Positions 1 through 6,274 of a DNA stretch of 8,675 nucleotides are shown piece after piece; the stretch's first letter is position 1; each line of letters opens with the position of its first letter. The position numbers and the translations under genes were made by a program. Under the pieces are notes generated by a model. That model was not told the origin of the DNA and made no database searches. It saw only the letters and a program-made list of their open reading frames with translations. The stretch is from an uncultured Clostridium sp. (lineage in GTDB: Bacteria > Bacillota > Clostridia > Lachnospirales > Lachnospiraceae). The stretch is taken from positions 1-8,675 of the forward strand of contig CANRXD010000046.1 of the NCBI GenBank assembly GCA_947643685.1, in the 5' to 3' direction.

Positions 1-1
1 T

Positions 2-364
2 ATGATGCTTATGATTCTGGGATATTATTATGGAATCATCAACACCATCAAGGGCTTCTTGGATGCTTTAAGGGCCATGGATATGGCGGCCCTAAAAGAT
101 GGCTTTTTCCTTCTTGTCCCCTTTGGAATCGGCATTCTTCTGGGAATCGTTCTCATTGCAAAGCTGATTTCCTTTTTATTTGAACATTATGGTGTACAGA
201 CCTACTGCGCCATTTTAGGCCTGGTGACAGCCTCCCCATTTGCCATCTTCTACAACACAGGATTATTTTCTGAACTTTCCTCCCTCTCCGTCTGGGCAGT
301 GCTTTTGGGCGTTCTGCTGTTAATCGCCGGAGCATTCATAACAAATTTTGTAGGAGAAAAATAG
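2..364 (+). CDS. DUF368 family membrane protein, C-terminal part (putative undecaprenyl-phosphate transporter)
   Basis: This is the 3' end of a gene that enters from the left edge; the frame is open at the first base, so the ATG at position 2 is probably internal. The 120 visible residues are very hydrophobic, with likely membrane segments near residues 35-57, 65-85 and 97-117, and end in a short charged tail (FVGEK). The blocks LMILGYYYGIINTI, LVPFGIGILLGIVL and YCAILGLVTASP resemble the second half of DUF368 proteins as I remember them. That family includes PopT, reported to return undecaprenyl phosphate across the membrane for cell-wall recycling. The assignment rests on remembered family patterns and the visible half only. 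The stop is TAG, followed by 89 bases to the next gene; I see no terminator there, so some read-through into the PurF-like gene is possible. Confidence 0.75.
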   Translation: MMLMILGYYYGIINTIKGFLDALRAMDMAALKDGFFLLVPFGIGILLGIVLIAKLISFLFEHYGVQTYCAILGLVTASPFAIFYNTGLFSELSSLSVWAVLLGVLLLIAGAFITNFVGEK

Positions 365-373
365 AATTTCCTG

Positions 374-403
374 TTGTTCCTGCGGATACATCTGTGCTAT
401 TAT
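374..403 (+). promoter_or_regulatory. Possible sigma-A promoter of the PurF-like gene
   Basis: A TTGTTC box (374-379) and a TATTAT box (398-403) are separated by 18 bases, about 50 bases upstream of the PurF-like start codon. The -35 box is imperfect. No PurR-type or purine-riboswitch structure is evident in the short leader. It is the only plausible promoter pair in this gap. Confidence 0.45.
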
Positions 404-453
404 AGAAAATATGTCAGCAGGCATTTACGTTTACTAATAAGAGGAGAAAAATC

Positions 454-1863
454 ATGGGCGGTATCTTTGGCGTTGCATCAAAAACAAGCTGTACCCTGGA
501 TTTATTTTTTGGTACTGACTATCATTCCCATCTTGGGACGAGACGCGGCGGGATGGCCGTATATGGCCCCGACGGCTTCCAGCGTTCCATCCACAACATT
601 GAAAATTCCCCCTTTCGTACCAAGTTTGACCATGACTTAGACGAACTGGAGGGAAACCTTGGAATCGGCTGCATATCTGATATGGATCCGCAGCCCCTGT
701 TAATCCGCTCCCACCTGGGTACTTACGCAATCACAACCGTTGGAGTCATCAAAAACGAGGATGAACTCATCCGGGATGCCTATCAAAACGGTCATTTCCA
801 TTTCATGAGCATGAGCGGCGGAAAAATCAATTCCACAGAGCTGGTGGCTGCCCTCATTGATCAGAGAGACAGCCTGACGGAAGGGCTGCTCTATGCCCAG
901 GAACGAATTCGGGGCTCCATGTCCATCTTACTTTTAACTCCAAAGGGAATCTATGCGTCCCGTGACCGGTACGGCCGTACTCCCATCACCATCGGTCAGA
1001 AAGAAGGCGCTTTCTGTGCGTCCTTTGAAAACTTCGCTTATCTGAATCTGGGCTATCACCACTATTCAGAACTGGGGCCCGGCGAAATTGATTTCATTAC
1101 CCCGGAAGGCGTGGAATGTGTCAGCGCCGCCAGAAAAGAAATGAAAATCTGTTCTTTCCTCTGGACTTACTATGGCTATCCAACTGCCAGTTATGAGGGC
1201 GTCAACGTGGAGCAGATGCGTTACAACTGTGGAACGCTTCTGGCCAGACGGGACAAAGGCATCTCTGCTGACAGTGTGGCCGGCGTACCGGATTCCGGTA
1301 TCGCCCATGCCGTGGGATATGCCAACGAATCCGGTATCCCGTTTTCACGTCCCTTTATCAAGTATACCCCAACCTGGCCCCGGTCTTTCATGCCAGCCAG
1401 CCAGAAGCAGAGAAACCTCATTGCAAAAATGAAGCTGATTCCTGTGGACACCTTAATCCGGGGCAAACGGCTGCTTCTCATTGACGATTCCATTGTCCGC
1501 GGAACCCAGCTTGGCGAAACCACAGAGTTTTTATATAAGAGCGGGGCCAAAGAGGTCCATGTAAGACCCGCCTGCCCTCCTCTGACTTTTGCCTGCCCTT
1601 ACCTTAATTTTTCCCGCTCCACATCCGATTATGATCTGATCACCAGACGAATCATCCGGGAGCGTGAGGGAGACAAGGTATCCCGGGAGGTTCTGGACGA
1701 CTACGCCAACTCGGACAGCCAGAATTACAGGGAGATGGTGGAGGAAATCAGGAAACGCCTGCATTTTACCACACTCCGCTTCCACCGTCTGGATGACCTG
1801 ATGGAATCCATCGGTATCGAACCCTGCAGGCTCTGTACCCATTGCTGGAACGGAAAAGGTTAA
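454..1863 (+). CDS. PurF-family amidophosphoribosyltransferase paralogue lacking the glutaminase nucleophile
   Basis: The 469-residue protein has the PurF two-domain layout and about its usual length. The start is fixed by GAGGAG at 441-446. The C-terminal phosphoribosyltransferase half is well kept: a PRPP loop LLLIDDSIVRGT (340-351), GVPDSG (277-282) and a flexible-loop-like segment RSFMPASQKQR (310-320). Cysteines at 233, 381, 458 and 461 fall where Bacillus subtilis PurF has its four [4Fe-4S] ligands; an extra Cys464 is present. The N-terminal glutaminase half is degenerate. It starts MGGIFGV instead of the MCGI type, so the catalytic Cys is Gly. By my hand alignment the glutamine-binding Arg (about 75), the Asn of the oxyanion-hole NG motif (VGV at 96-98) and the Asp of the SDSE-type motif (NSTE at 126-129) are also replaced. 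It may use free ammonia, or act as a non-catalytic or regulatory paralogue. Database labels would probably read amidophosphoribosyltransferase. Confidence 0.88.
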   Translation: MGGIFGVASKTSCTLDLFFGTDYHSHLGTRRGGMAVYGPDGFQRSIHNIENSPFRTKFDHDLDELEGNLGIGCISDMDPQPLLIRSHLGTYAITTVGVIKNEDELIRDAYQNGHFHFMSMSGGKINSTELVAALIDQRDSLTEGLLYAQERIRGSMSILLLTPKGIYASRDRYGRTPITIGQKEGAFCASFENFAYLNLGYHHYSELGPGEIDFITPEGVECVSAARKEMKICSFLWTYYGYPTASYEGVNVEQMRYNCGTLLARRDKGISADSVAGVPDSGIAHAVGYANESGIPFSRPFIKYTPTWPRSFMPASQKQRNLIAKMKLIPVDTLIRGKRLLLIDDSIVRGTQLGETTEFLYKSGAKEVHVRPACPPLTFACPYLNFSRSTSDYDLITRRIIREREGDKVSREVLDDYANSDSQNYREMVEEIRKRLHFTTLRFHRLDDLMESIGIEPCRLCTHCWNGKG

Positions 1864-1867
1864 AAAG

Positions 1868-1907
1868 AAGGATGTGCAAAGCATATCAGCTCTGTACATC
1901 CTTTTTT
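1868..1907. terminator. Bidirectional intrinsic terminator between convergent genes
   Basis: A 15-base arm (1868-1882) pairs with 1889-1903 around a six-base loop, with one G-U pair and one mismatch. On the + strand it runs into TTTTTT (1902-1907), just after the PurF-like stop. On the minus strand the stem is followed by CTTTTTA, so the same hairpin can end transcripts of the convergent zinc-ribbon gene. Bases 1908-1991 between it and that gene's stop hold nothing else I recognise. Confidence 0.85.
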
Positions 1908-1991
1908 ATATCTGTTTCAGGAACTTTTAAAACCTGTCAGCAAGGCATTGTTTCAAGAGATGTTCAGCATCCATTTTCAGGACGGCCTTTT

Positions 1992-2456
1992 TCATTCCGG
2001 CGATTCCCCATCGGCGGCCGGCGCTCCTTCTTCCATCGACACGTCTTTCGCTCCCGCCGTCTCAGCCAGAGCAGTCACTTCCTCCTTCGGTGCCTCCTCC
2101 TGCTTCTCTGTCGGAGCGCCACAATGACTGCAGAATTTTGCTTTTTTATCAATCTTTGCCCCGCACGCAGAACAAAACTTACTTCCGTCCAAATCTGCCA
2201 GCTGATGTTCCAATTCATCCCGCTTCTCCAGGCAGCCCCGGATAAACTCGAATTCAGCAGCGAACCGCTCCTCGTCCTGCTCCTTTGCATTTTCAAAGAC
2301 CTTACGGCCGATTTCCGCACAGAATTTCTCGATCTTCTCATTCTCTGCCCCAATCCTGGCTTTTAACTGCATCGTATCGGTAATCTCTCTTGTTCTCTTT
2401 ACCACCTGCTTTCCCGTGTCGGCCAGACTTTTCTTAACTTCATCCAATAATGTCAT
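1992..2456 (-). CDS. Small coiled-coil protein with C4 zinc ribbon
   Basis: The 154-residue protein has no signal peptide or membrane segment and is probably cytoplasmic. Residues about 28-90 are highly charged and helical in character, likely a coiled coil. They are followed by a zinc ribbon with Cys95-x2-Cys98 and Cys109-x2-Cys112 (FCSACG and FCSHCG knuckles). The tail from about 116 is Glu/Ala/Pro-rich and probably disordered. The start is supported by AAAGGGG four to eight bases upstream of the ATG, and a consensus promoter lies upstream. Small proteins of this architecture are common in Clostridia and usually annotated only as zinc-ribbon domain proteins; no function can be assigned. The ribbon may mediate protein or nucleic-acid contacts. 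It is convergent with the PurF-like gene and follows the ABC permease gene on the same strand by 105 bases. Confidence 0.85.
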   Translation of the reverse strand: MTLLDEVKKSLADTGKQVVKRTREITDTMQLKARIGAENEKIEKFCAEIGRKVFENAKEQDEERFAAEFEFIRGCLEKRDELEHQLADLDGSKFCSACGAKIDKKAKFCSHCGAPTEKQEEAPKEEVTALAETAGAKDVSMEEGAPAADGESPE

Positions 2457-2468
2457 ATTCTGACACCC

Positions 2469-2546
2469 CTTTCCTGTTGACTTCCTGCAGCATCTCAGAT
2501 ATTCTCCGAACCGCTGCGACTGTTTTCATTTTAGCCAACAGGAAAG
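2469..2546. repeat. 11-base inverted repeat spanning promoter and ribosome site
   Basis: CTTTCCTGTTG (2469-2479) is the exact reverse complement of CAACAGGAAAG (2536-2546). On the minus strand one copy lies between the -35 and -10 boxes and the other overlaps the AGGAAAGGGG ribosome site of the zinc-ribbon gene. The 56-base separation and the upstream copy's position before the transcription start argue against an RNA hairpin in this gene's own transcript. It could be a looped operator or chance. Confidence 0.35.
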
Positions 2547-2556
2547 AGAAAGTCAA
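2528..2556 (-). promoter_or_regulatory. Sigma-A promoter of the zinc-ribbon gene
   Basis: Read on the minus strand, TTGACT (2551-2556) and TAAAAT (2528-2533) are separated by exactly 17 bases, close to the sigma-A consensus. Transcription would begin near 2521, giving a leader of about 65 bases before the ATG at 2456. The promoter sits immediately after the permease stop codon, so the zinc-ribbon gene is an independent unit, although no strong terminator was found for the permease transcript. Confidence 0.8.
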
Positions 2557-2561
2557 TGCTT

Positions 2562-4448
2562 TTACGGCTGTCCGTTCAGACCATAATTAATATCTCTCCA
2601 ATAGGATTCCGACGGATCGTATCTGGTTGCCGTCCGGATAAACTCCGGAACCTCCCCGTACCGGAAAATATAGTTCCGAAAAGTTTCCTTCGCAGAAACT
2701 ATGCCTGTGGTCTCATCCCGCAAAAGAATGCGGACGGAAAAGCTGTTGTCATAGGGCTGAAGGCCATTCATCTGCGCCATGTCAGAAATCACAACAGAAT
2801 CCAGAATTTCCTGTATCTTTTCTATTGTCTCCTCTGAACCATCATTCTCAATCATAATGGTATATCTTCCGAGCTCCCTGTCATAGGTCTGTTCAAAGGC
2901 AGTTTCTCCGTCCCAGGCAGCATACTCCTCCAGCTCTTCATCATAACCCGCGTATATGGTAATGCTCTCCACGTCCTTTGCAGAAATCACTTCCGTCAGG
3001 CCGCTTCCGTTTTCCTTAAGAAGCGCAATGGTTTTTGTAAAGGAAGGATATACCGGAAAGAAATTTATCTGACTCATATCGTCCAGATAAAACTCCCCGT
3101 TATAATTGGGGTGACGGCTGGCTGTAATGGATTTAATATAGTCATATTCCGCCACCGTAAGGAACCTGAGCGAAGTAACAGGAGTCTCTTTAGAACGCTC
3201 TTCCAAAGTCAGAGCCGTAAGCTCTTCCTTATACGCAGAAAGAAGTTCCTGCATCGTTTCCTGATCTTTGGTTATTCCTTTTATTCTGCTGTCCCTTGCT
3301 TCGTAAATTCCTGCCAGATTATCCATGTTATAAGAAAGAACCGGGTACACCCCTTCTTTGTATTCCGGCGCTGTATATAGTTCCTCAAAGGTTTCCCGCA
3401 TAGCTGTCACATTCACGTTGTACGTTCTGTATACTTTCTTCCCGTTTTTTAAGTGGTAACCCACCTCCAGGGAAGTCCAGTATCCGGGCTCTGTCTCTTT
3501 TGTACCGGTCCAGCGGTGTAAAATCTGGTTTTCTCTGCTGATCTGTGCATTTTCAATCCCGGCCGCAGCAAGGGCCTGAACCAGTCCATAGTCTGTTACC
3601 TCCATGTTGCCTGCGGTGTAATCGGCGCCGTCCATATAATTCCAGGAATAGTCTGTATCGCTCTTTCTGGGCAGACCATACCAGCTCCAGTCTTTGATTG
3701 AGAAAGCGTAAATCGAAGCAGACTGGAAATTCTCCTCTTTGGGAAGATACCGGTCATATCCGATCACATCATAACGGAAGAAACCAATCACCGCAAGAGA
3801 AAGGACCGCGCATATCCCCATTTGCACCGGATGGGCAAAGAGCTTTCTGAACTCAAAATTGTAAATGATCTCGATGATTCCATGGGACAATACCAGTCCC
3901 AGAAGGAAGCCAAAGGCTGCCCACGGAAGGGAGTAGTATACATTCCAGAACAGCAGGGCCGCAAAAATCGTGACAGGAACCACCAGAAGAATCTTGATTG
4001 GCGCCTTTGAATGCTGAAACGCCATGGCCTTACCGGCAGATTCCGACGGGCGAAGCTTATAAAGAATGAAAGCCACGGCAGTCATCAAAAAGGCTGCAAT
4101 GAGAGATGCCGCCGCTTTCTCCGCCACAGCGCCATATTTTCCGATCCCCAGCCCGTATCCATCCGAGATCAGTGAACTGTAATAGGCAATGGGAGAGCCG
4201 TGGACCATCCAGCTTGCCAGGGGAACCTCTCTTGTATTAACTGTTGCAAAAAACAGATGCATGAGTCCGTCCACCAGCGAAAGGAAGGCCGGAACATAGG
4301 AAAATAATACAATACCTCCCAGAATGGAAATGAAAAAGTTTCCTGTAAGCACCACTGCAATGGTCATCAGGGCATAGATCAGCAAAAATCCCGCCATATG
4401 AACCAGCATGACCGTAAAGGCCGGGGCTGCCGTTACAGAAAGCTCCAT
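2562..4448 (-). pseudogene. ABC-2 type permease, C-terminal part of a frameshifted gene (membrane and large extracytoplasmic domain)
   Basis: This 628-residue frame holds the larger part of an ABC exporter permease. Likely membrane segments lie near residues 10-35, 38-66, 111-130, 151-172, 175-195 and 208-225. From about residue 230 to the end runs a soluble, probably extracytoplasmic domain of about 400 residues, resembling what I recall of the DUF6449-type C-terminus of Lachnospiraceae permeases. The frame begins inside the region that should join the third membrane helix of the upstream fragment. It overlaps that fragment by 16 bases in a different frame, and the ATG at 4448 has no Shine-Dalgarno sequence ahead of it, so independent translation looks poor. 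I therefore read it as the downstream piece of one broken gene. The alternatives are a sequencing error, or a genuinely two-part permease translated by coupling. It is the last gene of the GntR-ATPase-permease operon. Confidence 0.7.
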
Positions 4449-4891
4449 GCAAATATCAGGTTTATCAGATAGGTGGATGCCACAATGATAAAGCCATCCA
4501 GGTATTTTACTGCAAAAATTATTTCCCGACGGACCGGAATGCTGTGGTAAAAGTCCATCTGTTTTCTGGAATGCAGGTACATGAAGCCCGTGAGAGCCAG
4601 GACAATGGCTGCAATTCCAATGGTTATGGCCACAAGCGGATTTTCAAAGCCCAGAATTTCCGGGACCAGATCCAGAAGATTGATTTCATACTGCATCTGA
4701 GCCGTAATTCCCTCTCCAAACAGGGTTCCTTCAGCAATCCACCGTTCCAGATCCTGATTTAAAGAACTGATCGCCATGGCTGCCGCCACCGGCATCCAGA
4801 AAAAGAACATAAGAAAGGAAAGGCTTATGGCCCATATCTTTCTTTTCAGATCCTCCTTTATCAGCCTAAAAAATAAGCTTTTTGATGTCAT
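4433..4891 (-). pseudogene. ABC-2 type permease, N-terminal part of a frameshifted gene
   Basis: These 152 residues begin MTSKSLFF and carry three likely membrane segments (about 20-42, 85-106 and 130-150). A conserved-looking cytoplasmic stretch, MDFYHSIPVRREIIF (112-126), matches the coupling region of clostridial ABC-2 permeases as I remember it. The start at 4891 is preferred over a GTG at 4912 because GGAGG stands nine bases before it. It overlaps the end of the ATPase gene by 26 bases, typical of a tightly coupled operon. The frame stops at TAA (4433-4435) immediately after LINLIFAWSFL, in the middle of where the family continues with further helices; the continuation is in the -1 frame (2562-4448). 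A small deletion or indel near 4435-4460 would explain this. Whether the break is real or an assembly error cannot be told from the sequence. Confidence 0.72.
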
Positions 4892-5765
4892 AGCCTGCCA
4901 CCTCCGTTTCACTGATAAAGATTTCCTCTAAAGATAAGGGGATCATCTCAAAGAAAATCGGCTCATAGGAATGCATGTGAGCCTCGATTTCCTCCCGCTT
5001 TCCCCGCACGGTAATCGTAGAGAGACTTCCTCTGTGCTCCACCTTTAGTATAACCAGACCTTCCAGCTTCTCCGCCTCCACCCCTGGCCGAAACACACAC
5101 TGGATTTTGTGAATATTTAGTTTCATGTCATCCAGGTCTTTGGAAAGAAGAATGCCGCCTTTGTGGAGGAGTCCCACGTGATCACAGATATCTTCCAGCT
5201 CCCTTAAATTGTGGGAAGCAATAATGGGAGTCAGATTCCGCTCTGCAATGTCATTGGCGAAAAGACTTTTCACTGCCTGGCGCATCACAGGATCCAGACC
5301 ATCAAAGGTCTCATCACAGAAAATATAGTCTGTATTGGCACAAAGCCCAAGGATTACAGAAAGCTGTTTTTTCATTCCTTTGGAGAAAGTGGAAATCTTT
5401 CTCCGTTTGTCCAGGTTAAAGGATTCCAGAAGATGATGGAATCTTGGAACATCAAACCGGGGATAGATGGTCTTATAATAGTTCATCATTTCCACAGGTG
5501 TCCCGTTTCCAAAGAAATACTGGTCATCGGAAATATAGAAAAACCGGCTTTTCACCTTCATATTTTCGTATACGTTTTCGCCGTCAATCTGGATAGTGCC
5601 TTCATCGGGCTTCAGCACTCCGCTTGCCATACGCAAAAATGTGCTCTTTCCTGCTCCGTTGGTTCCGATCAGTCCGAATACACATCCGTCACGGATTTTC
5701 GCATCAATATGGTCCACTGCCATAATGTCATCAAATTTTTTTGTCAGATTTCTTGCCTCGATCAA
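4866..5765 (-). CDS. ABC transporter ATP-binding protein (YtrB/exporter-like)
   Basis: The 299-residue protein is a single cytoplasmic nucleotide-binding domain with all core motifs. Walker A is GTNGAGKST (34-42), the signature is the variant FSKGMKKQL (127-135) and Walker B with catalytic Glu is FCDETFDGLDP (149-159, Glu152). The H-loop His is His185 in ASHN. A C-terminal extension of about 90 residues ends in IPLSLEEIFI, common in ABC-2 exporter ATPases. It would power the permease encoded directly downstream. Translation starts at TTG (5763-5765), giving MIEARNL. This TTG overlaps the TGA stop of the GntR gene, and GGAGGTG lies about eight bases upstream, supporting coupled translation. 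The transported substrate is unknown. YtrAB-like and related GntR-linked modules often respond to cell-wall-active compounds, but that is family knowledge, not shown here. Confidence 0.93.
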   Translation of the reverse strand: MIEARNLTKKFDDIMAVDHIDAKIRDGCVFGLIGTNGAGKSTFLRMASGVLKPDEGTIQIDGENVYENMKVKSRFFYISDDQYFFGNGTPVEMMNYYKTIYPRFDVPRFHHLLESFNLDKRRKISTFSKGMKKQLSVILGLCANTDYIFCDETFDGLDPVMRQAVKSLFANDIAERNLTPIIASHNLRELEDICDHVGLLHKGGILLSKDLDDMKLNIHKIQCVFRPGVEAEKLEGLVILKVEHRGSLSTITVRGKREEIEAHMHSYEPIFFEMIPLSLEEIFISETEVAGYDIKKLIF

Positions 5766-6151
5766 GCTTCTTCACCTCCCATCCGCTTCGCTGCCCCGTA
5801 CTGGATTTCCAGCATTTTTTTAATTTCCTCGTCAGAAATTCCAAGCCGGATGGCTTCATCAATTATTTCACTGACCTGTATCAGCAGCTCTTTCTTTTTG
5901 TTTTCTTTCATTACGCTGTTTTCTGCCACAAAGCTTCCCTTCCCTTTTACTGTGTAAATATATCCCCGTCTCTCCAATTCTGTATAAGCCCTCTGGATGG
6001 TATTGGGATTGATGGACAAATCCATAGCCAGACTTCGTACAGACGGCAGCGGCTCATTTTCCCCCAGGACCCCAAGGAGCATTAACTCCTCCATCTTTTC
6101 TATGACCTGCTCATAAATAGGGCGACGGTCTTTATAGTCCAAAATAATCAT
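5762..6151 (-). CDS. GntR family transcriptional regulator, YtrA type
   Basis: The 129-residue protein starts MIILDYKDRRPIYEQ, a hallmark of the short YtrA branch of GntR repressors. A winged helix-turn-helix occupies residues about 10-75, with PLPSVRSLAMDLSINPNTIQRAY as the helix-turn-helix and GYIYTVKGKGSFV as the wing. The remaining 50 or so residues form a short helical tail (about 83-120), used in this branch for dimerisation, instead of a large ligand-binding domain. AAGGAGG lies about seven bases before the ATG at 6151. A longer frame back to 6232 would run through the promoter and operator, so it is rejected. The gene is first in the operon and overlaps the ATPase start. It very probably represses its own operon by binding the palindrome just upstream; the inducer is unknown. 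Confidence 0.93.
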   Translation of the reverse strand: MIILDYKDRRPIYEQVIEKMEELMLLGVLGENEPLPSVRSLAMDLSINPNTIQRAYTELERRGYIYTVKGKGSFVAENSVMKENKKKELLIQVSEIIDEAIRLGISDEEIKKMLEIQYGAAKRMGGEEA

Positions 6152-6170
6152 TGCCTGCCTCCTTTCCTCA

Positions 6171-6209
6171 TATACTATGTGTATTAACATTCTTAATACA
6201 CATAGTATA
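6171..6209. promoter_or_regulatory. Palindromic operator for the GntR regulator
   Basis: Two perfect 17-base arms, TATACTATGTGTATTAA (6171-6187) and its exact reverse complement (6193-6209), flank a five-base centre. The right arm contains the -10 box of the GntR promoter and the palindrome covers the expected transcription start, so a bound repressor would block polymerase. The left arm ends about 12 bases before the ribosome site. The same sequence could fold as a stable hairpin at the 5' end of the mRNA. Assignment to this GntR protein follows from position and the usual autoregulation of the family. Confidence 0.85.
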
Positions 6210-6232
6210 GAAAAAAGACCCCATACTGTCAA
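6204..6232 (-). promoter_or_regulatory. Strong sigma-A promoter of the GntR-ABC operon
   Basis: On the minus strand TTGACA (6227-6232), a perfect -35 box, is followed after exactly 17 bases by TATACT (6204-6209). Transcription should start near 6197, inside the palindromic operator, leaving a leader of about 45 bases before the GntR ATG. The -35 box lies in the loop of the terminator of the upstream LRR gene. Confidence 0.88.
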
Positions 6233-6253
6233 GGAACATACAGGGTCTTTTTT
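6211..6253 (-). terminator. Intrinsic terminator of the LRR gene, overlapping the next promoter
   Basis: AAAAAAGACCC (6211-6221) pairs with GGGTCTTTTTT (6243-6253), with a further CTGT/ACAG pairing inside. On the minus strand the hairpin begins 21 bases after the LRR stop codon and ends in a T tract. The A and T tracts flank both sides, so it could also act on the + strand, but no + strand gene reads into it. Confidence 0.8.
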
Positions 6254-6274
6254 CTTACGATATTCTGACTATTT

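Noticed and set aside
1842..2366. 174-residue + strand frame opposite the zinc-ribbon gene
   Set aside because: It starts inside the PurF-like gene, reads through the terminator and lies antisense to a gene with clear Cys knuckles; no promoter or ribosome site.
4433..4460. Programmed -1 ribosomal frameshift joining the permease halves
   Set aside because: No X XXY YYZ slippery heptamer or clear downstream pseudoknot is visible at the junction; a mutation or sequence error is simpler.
4892..4912. GTG start of the permease seven residues upstream
   Set aside because: The bases just after this GTG contain the GGAGG site that serves the ATG at 4891, and MTSKSLFF is the usual beginning in this family as I remember it.
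5211..5957. 248-residue + strand frame opposite the ABC ATPase
   Set aside because: It is antisense to a gene with all ABC motifs and crosses the GntR/ATPase junction; composition is that of a shadow frame.
6152..6232. N-terminal extension of the GntR protein by 27 residues
   Set aside because: It would translate through the -35 box, -10 box and palindromic operator; the family start MIILDYKDRRPIYEQ has a good AAGGAGG site directly before it.
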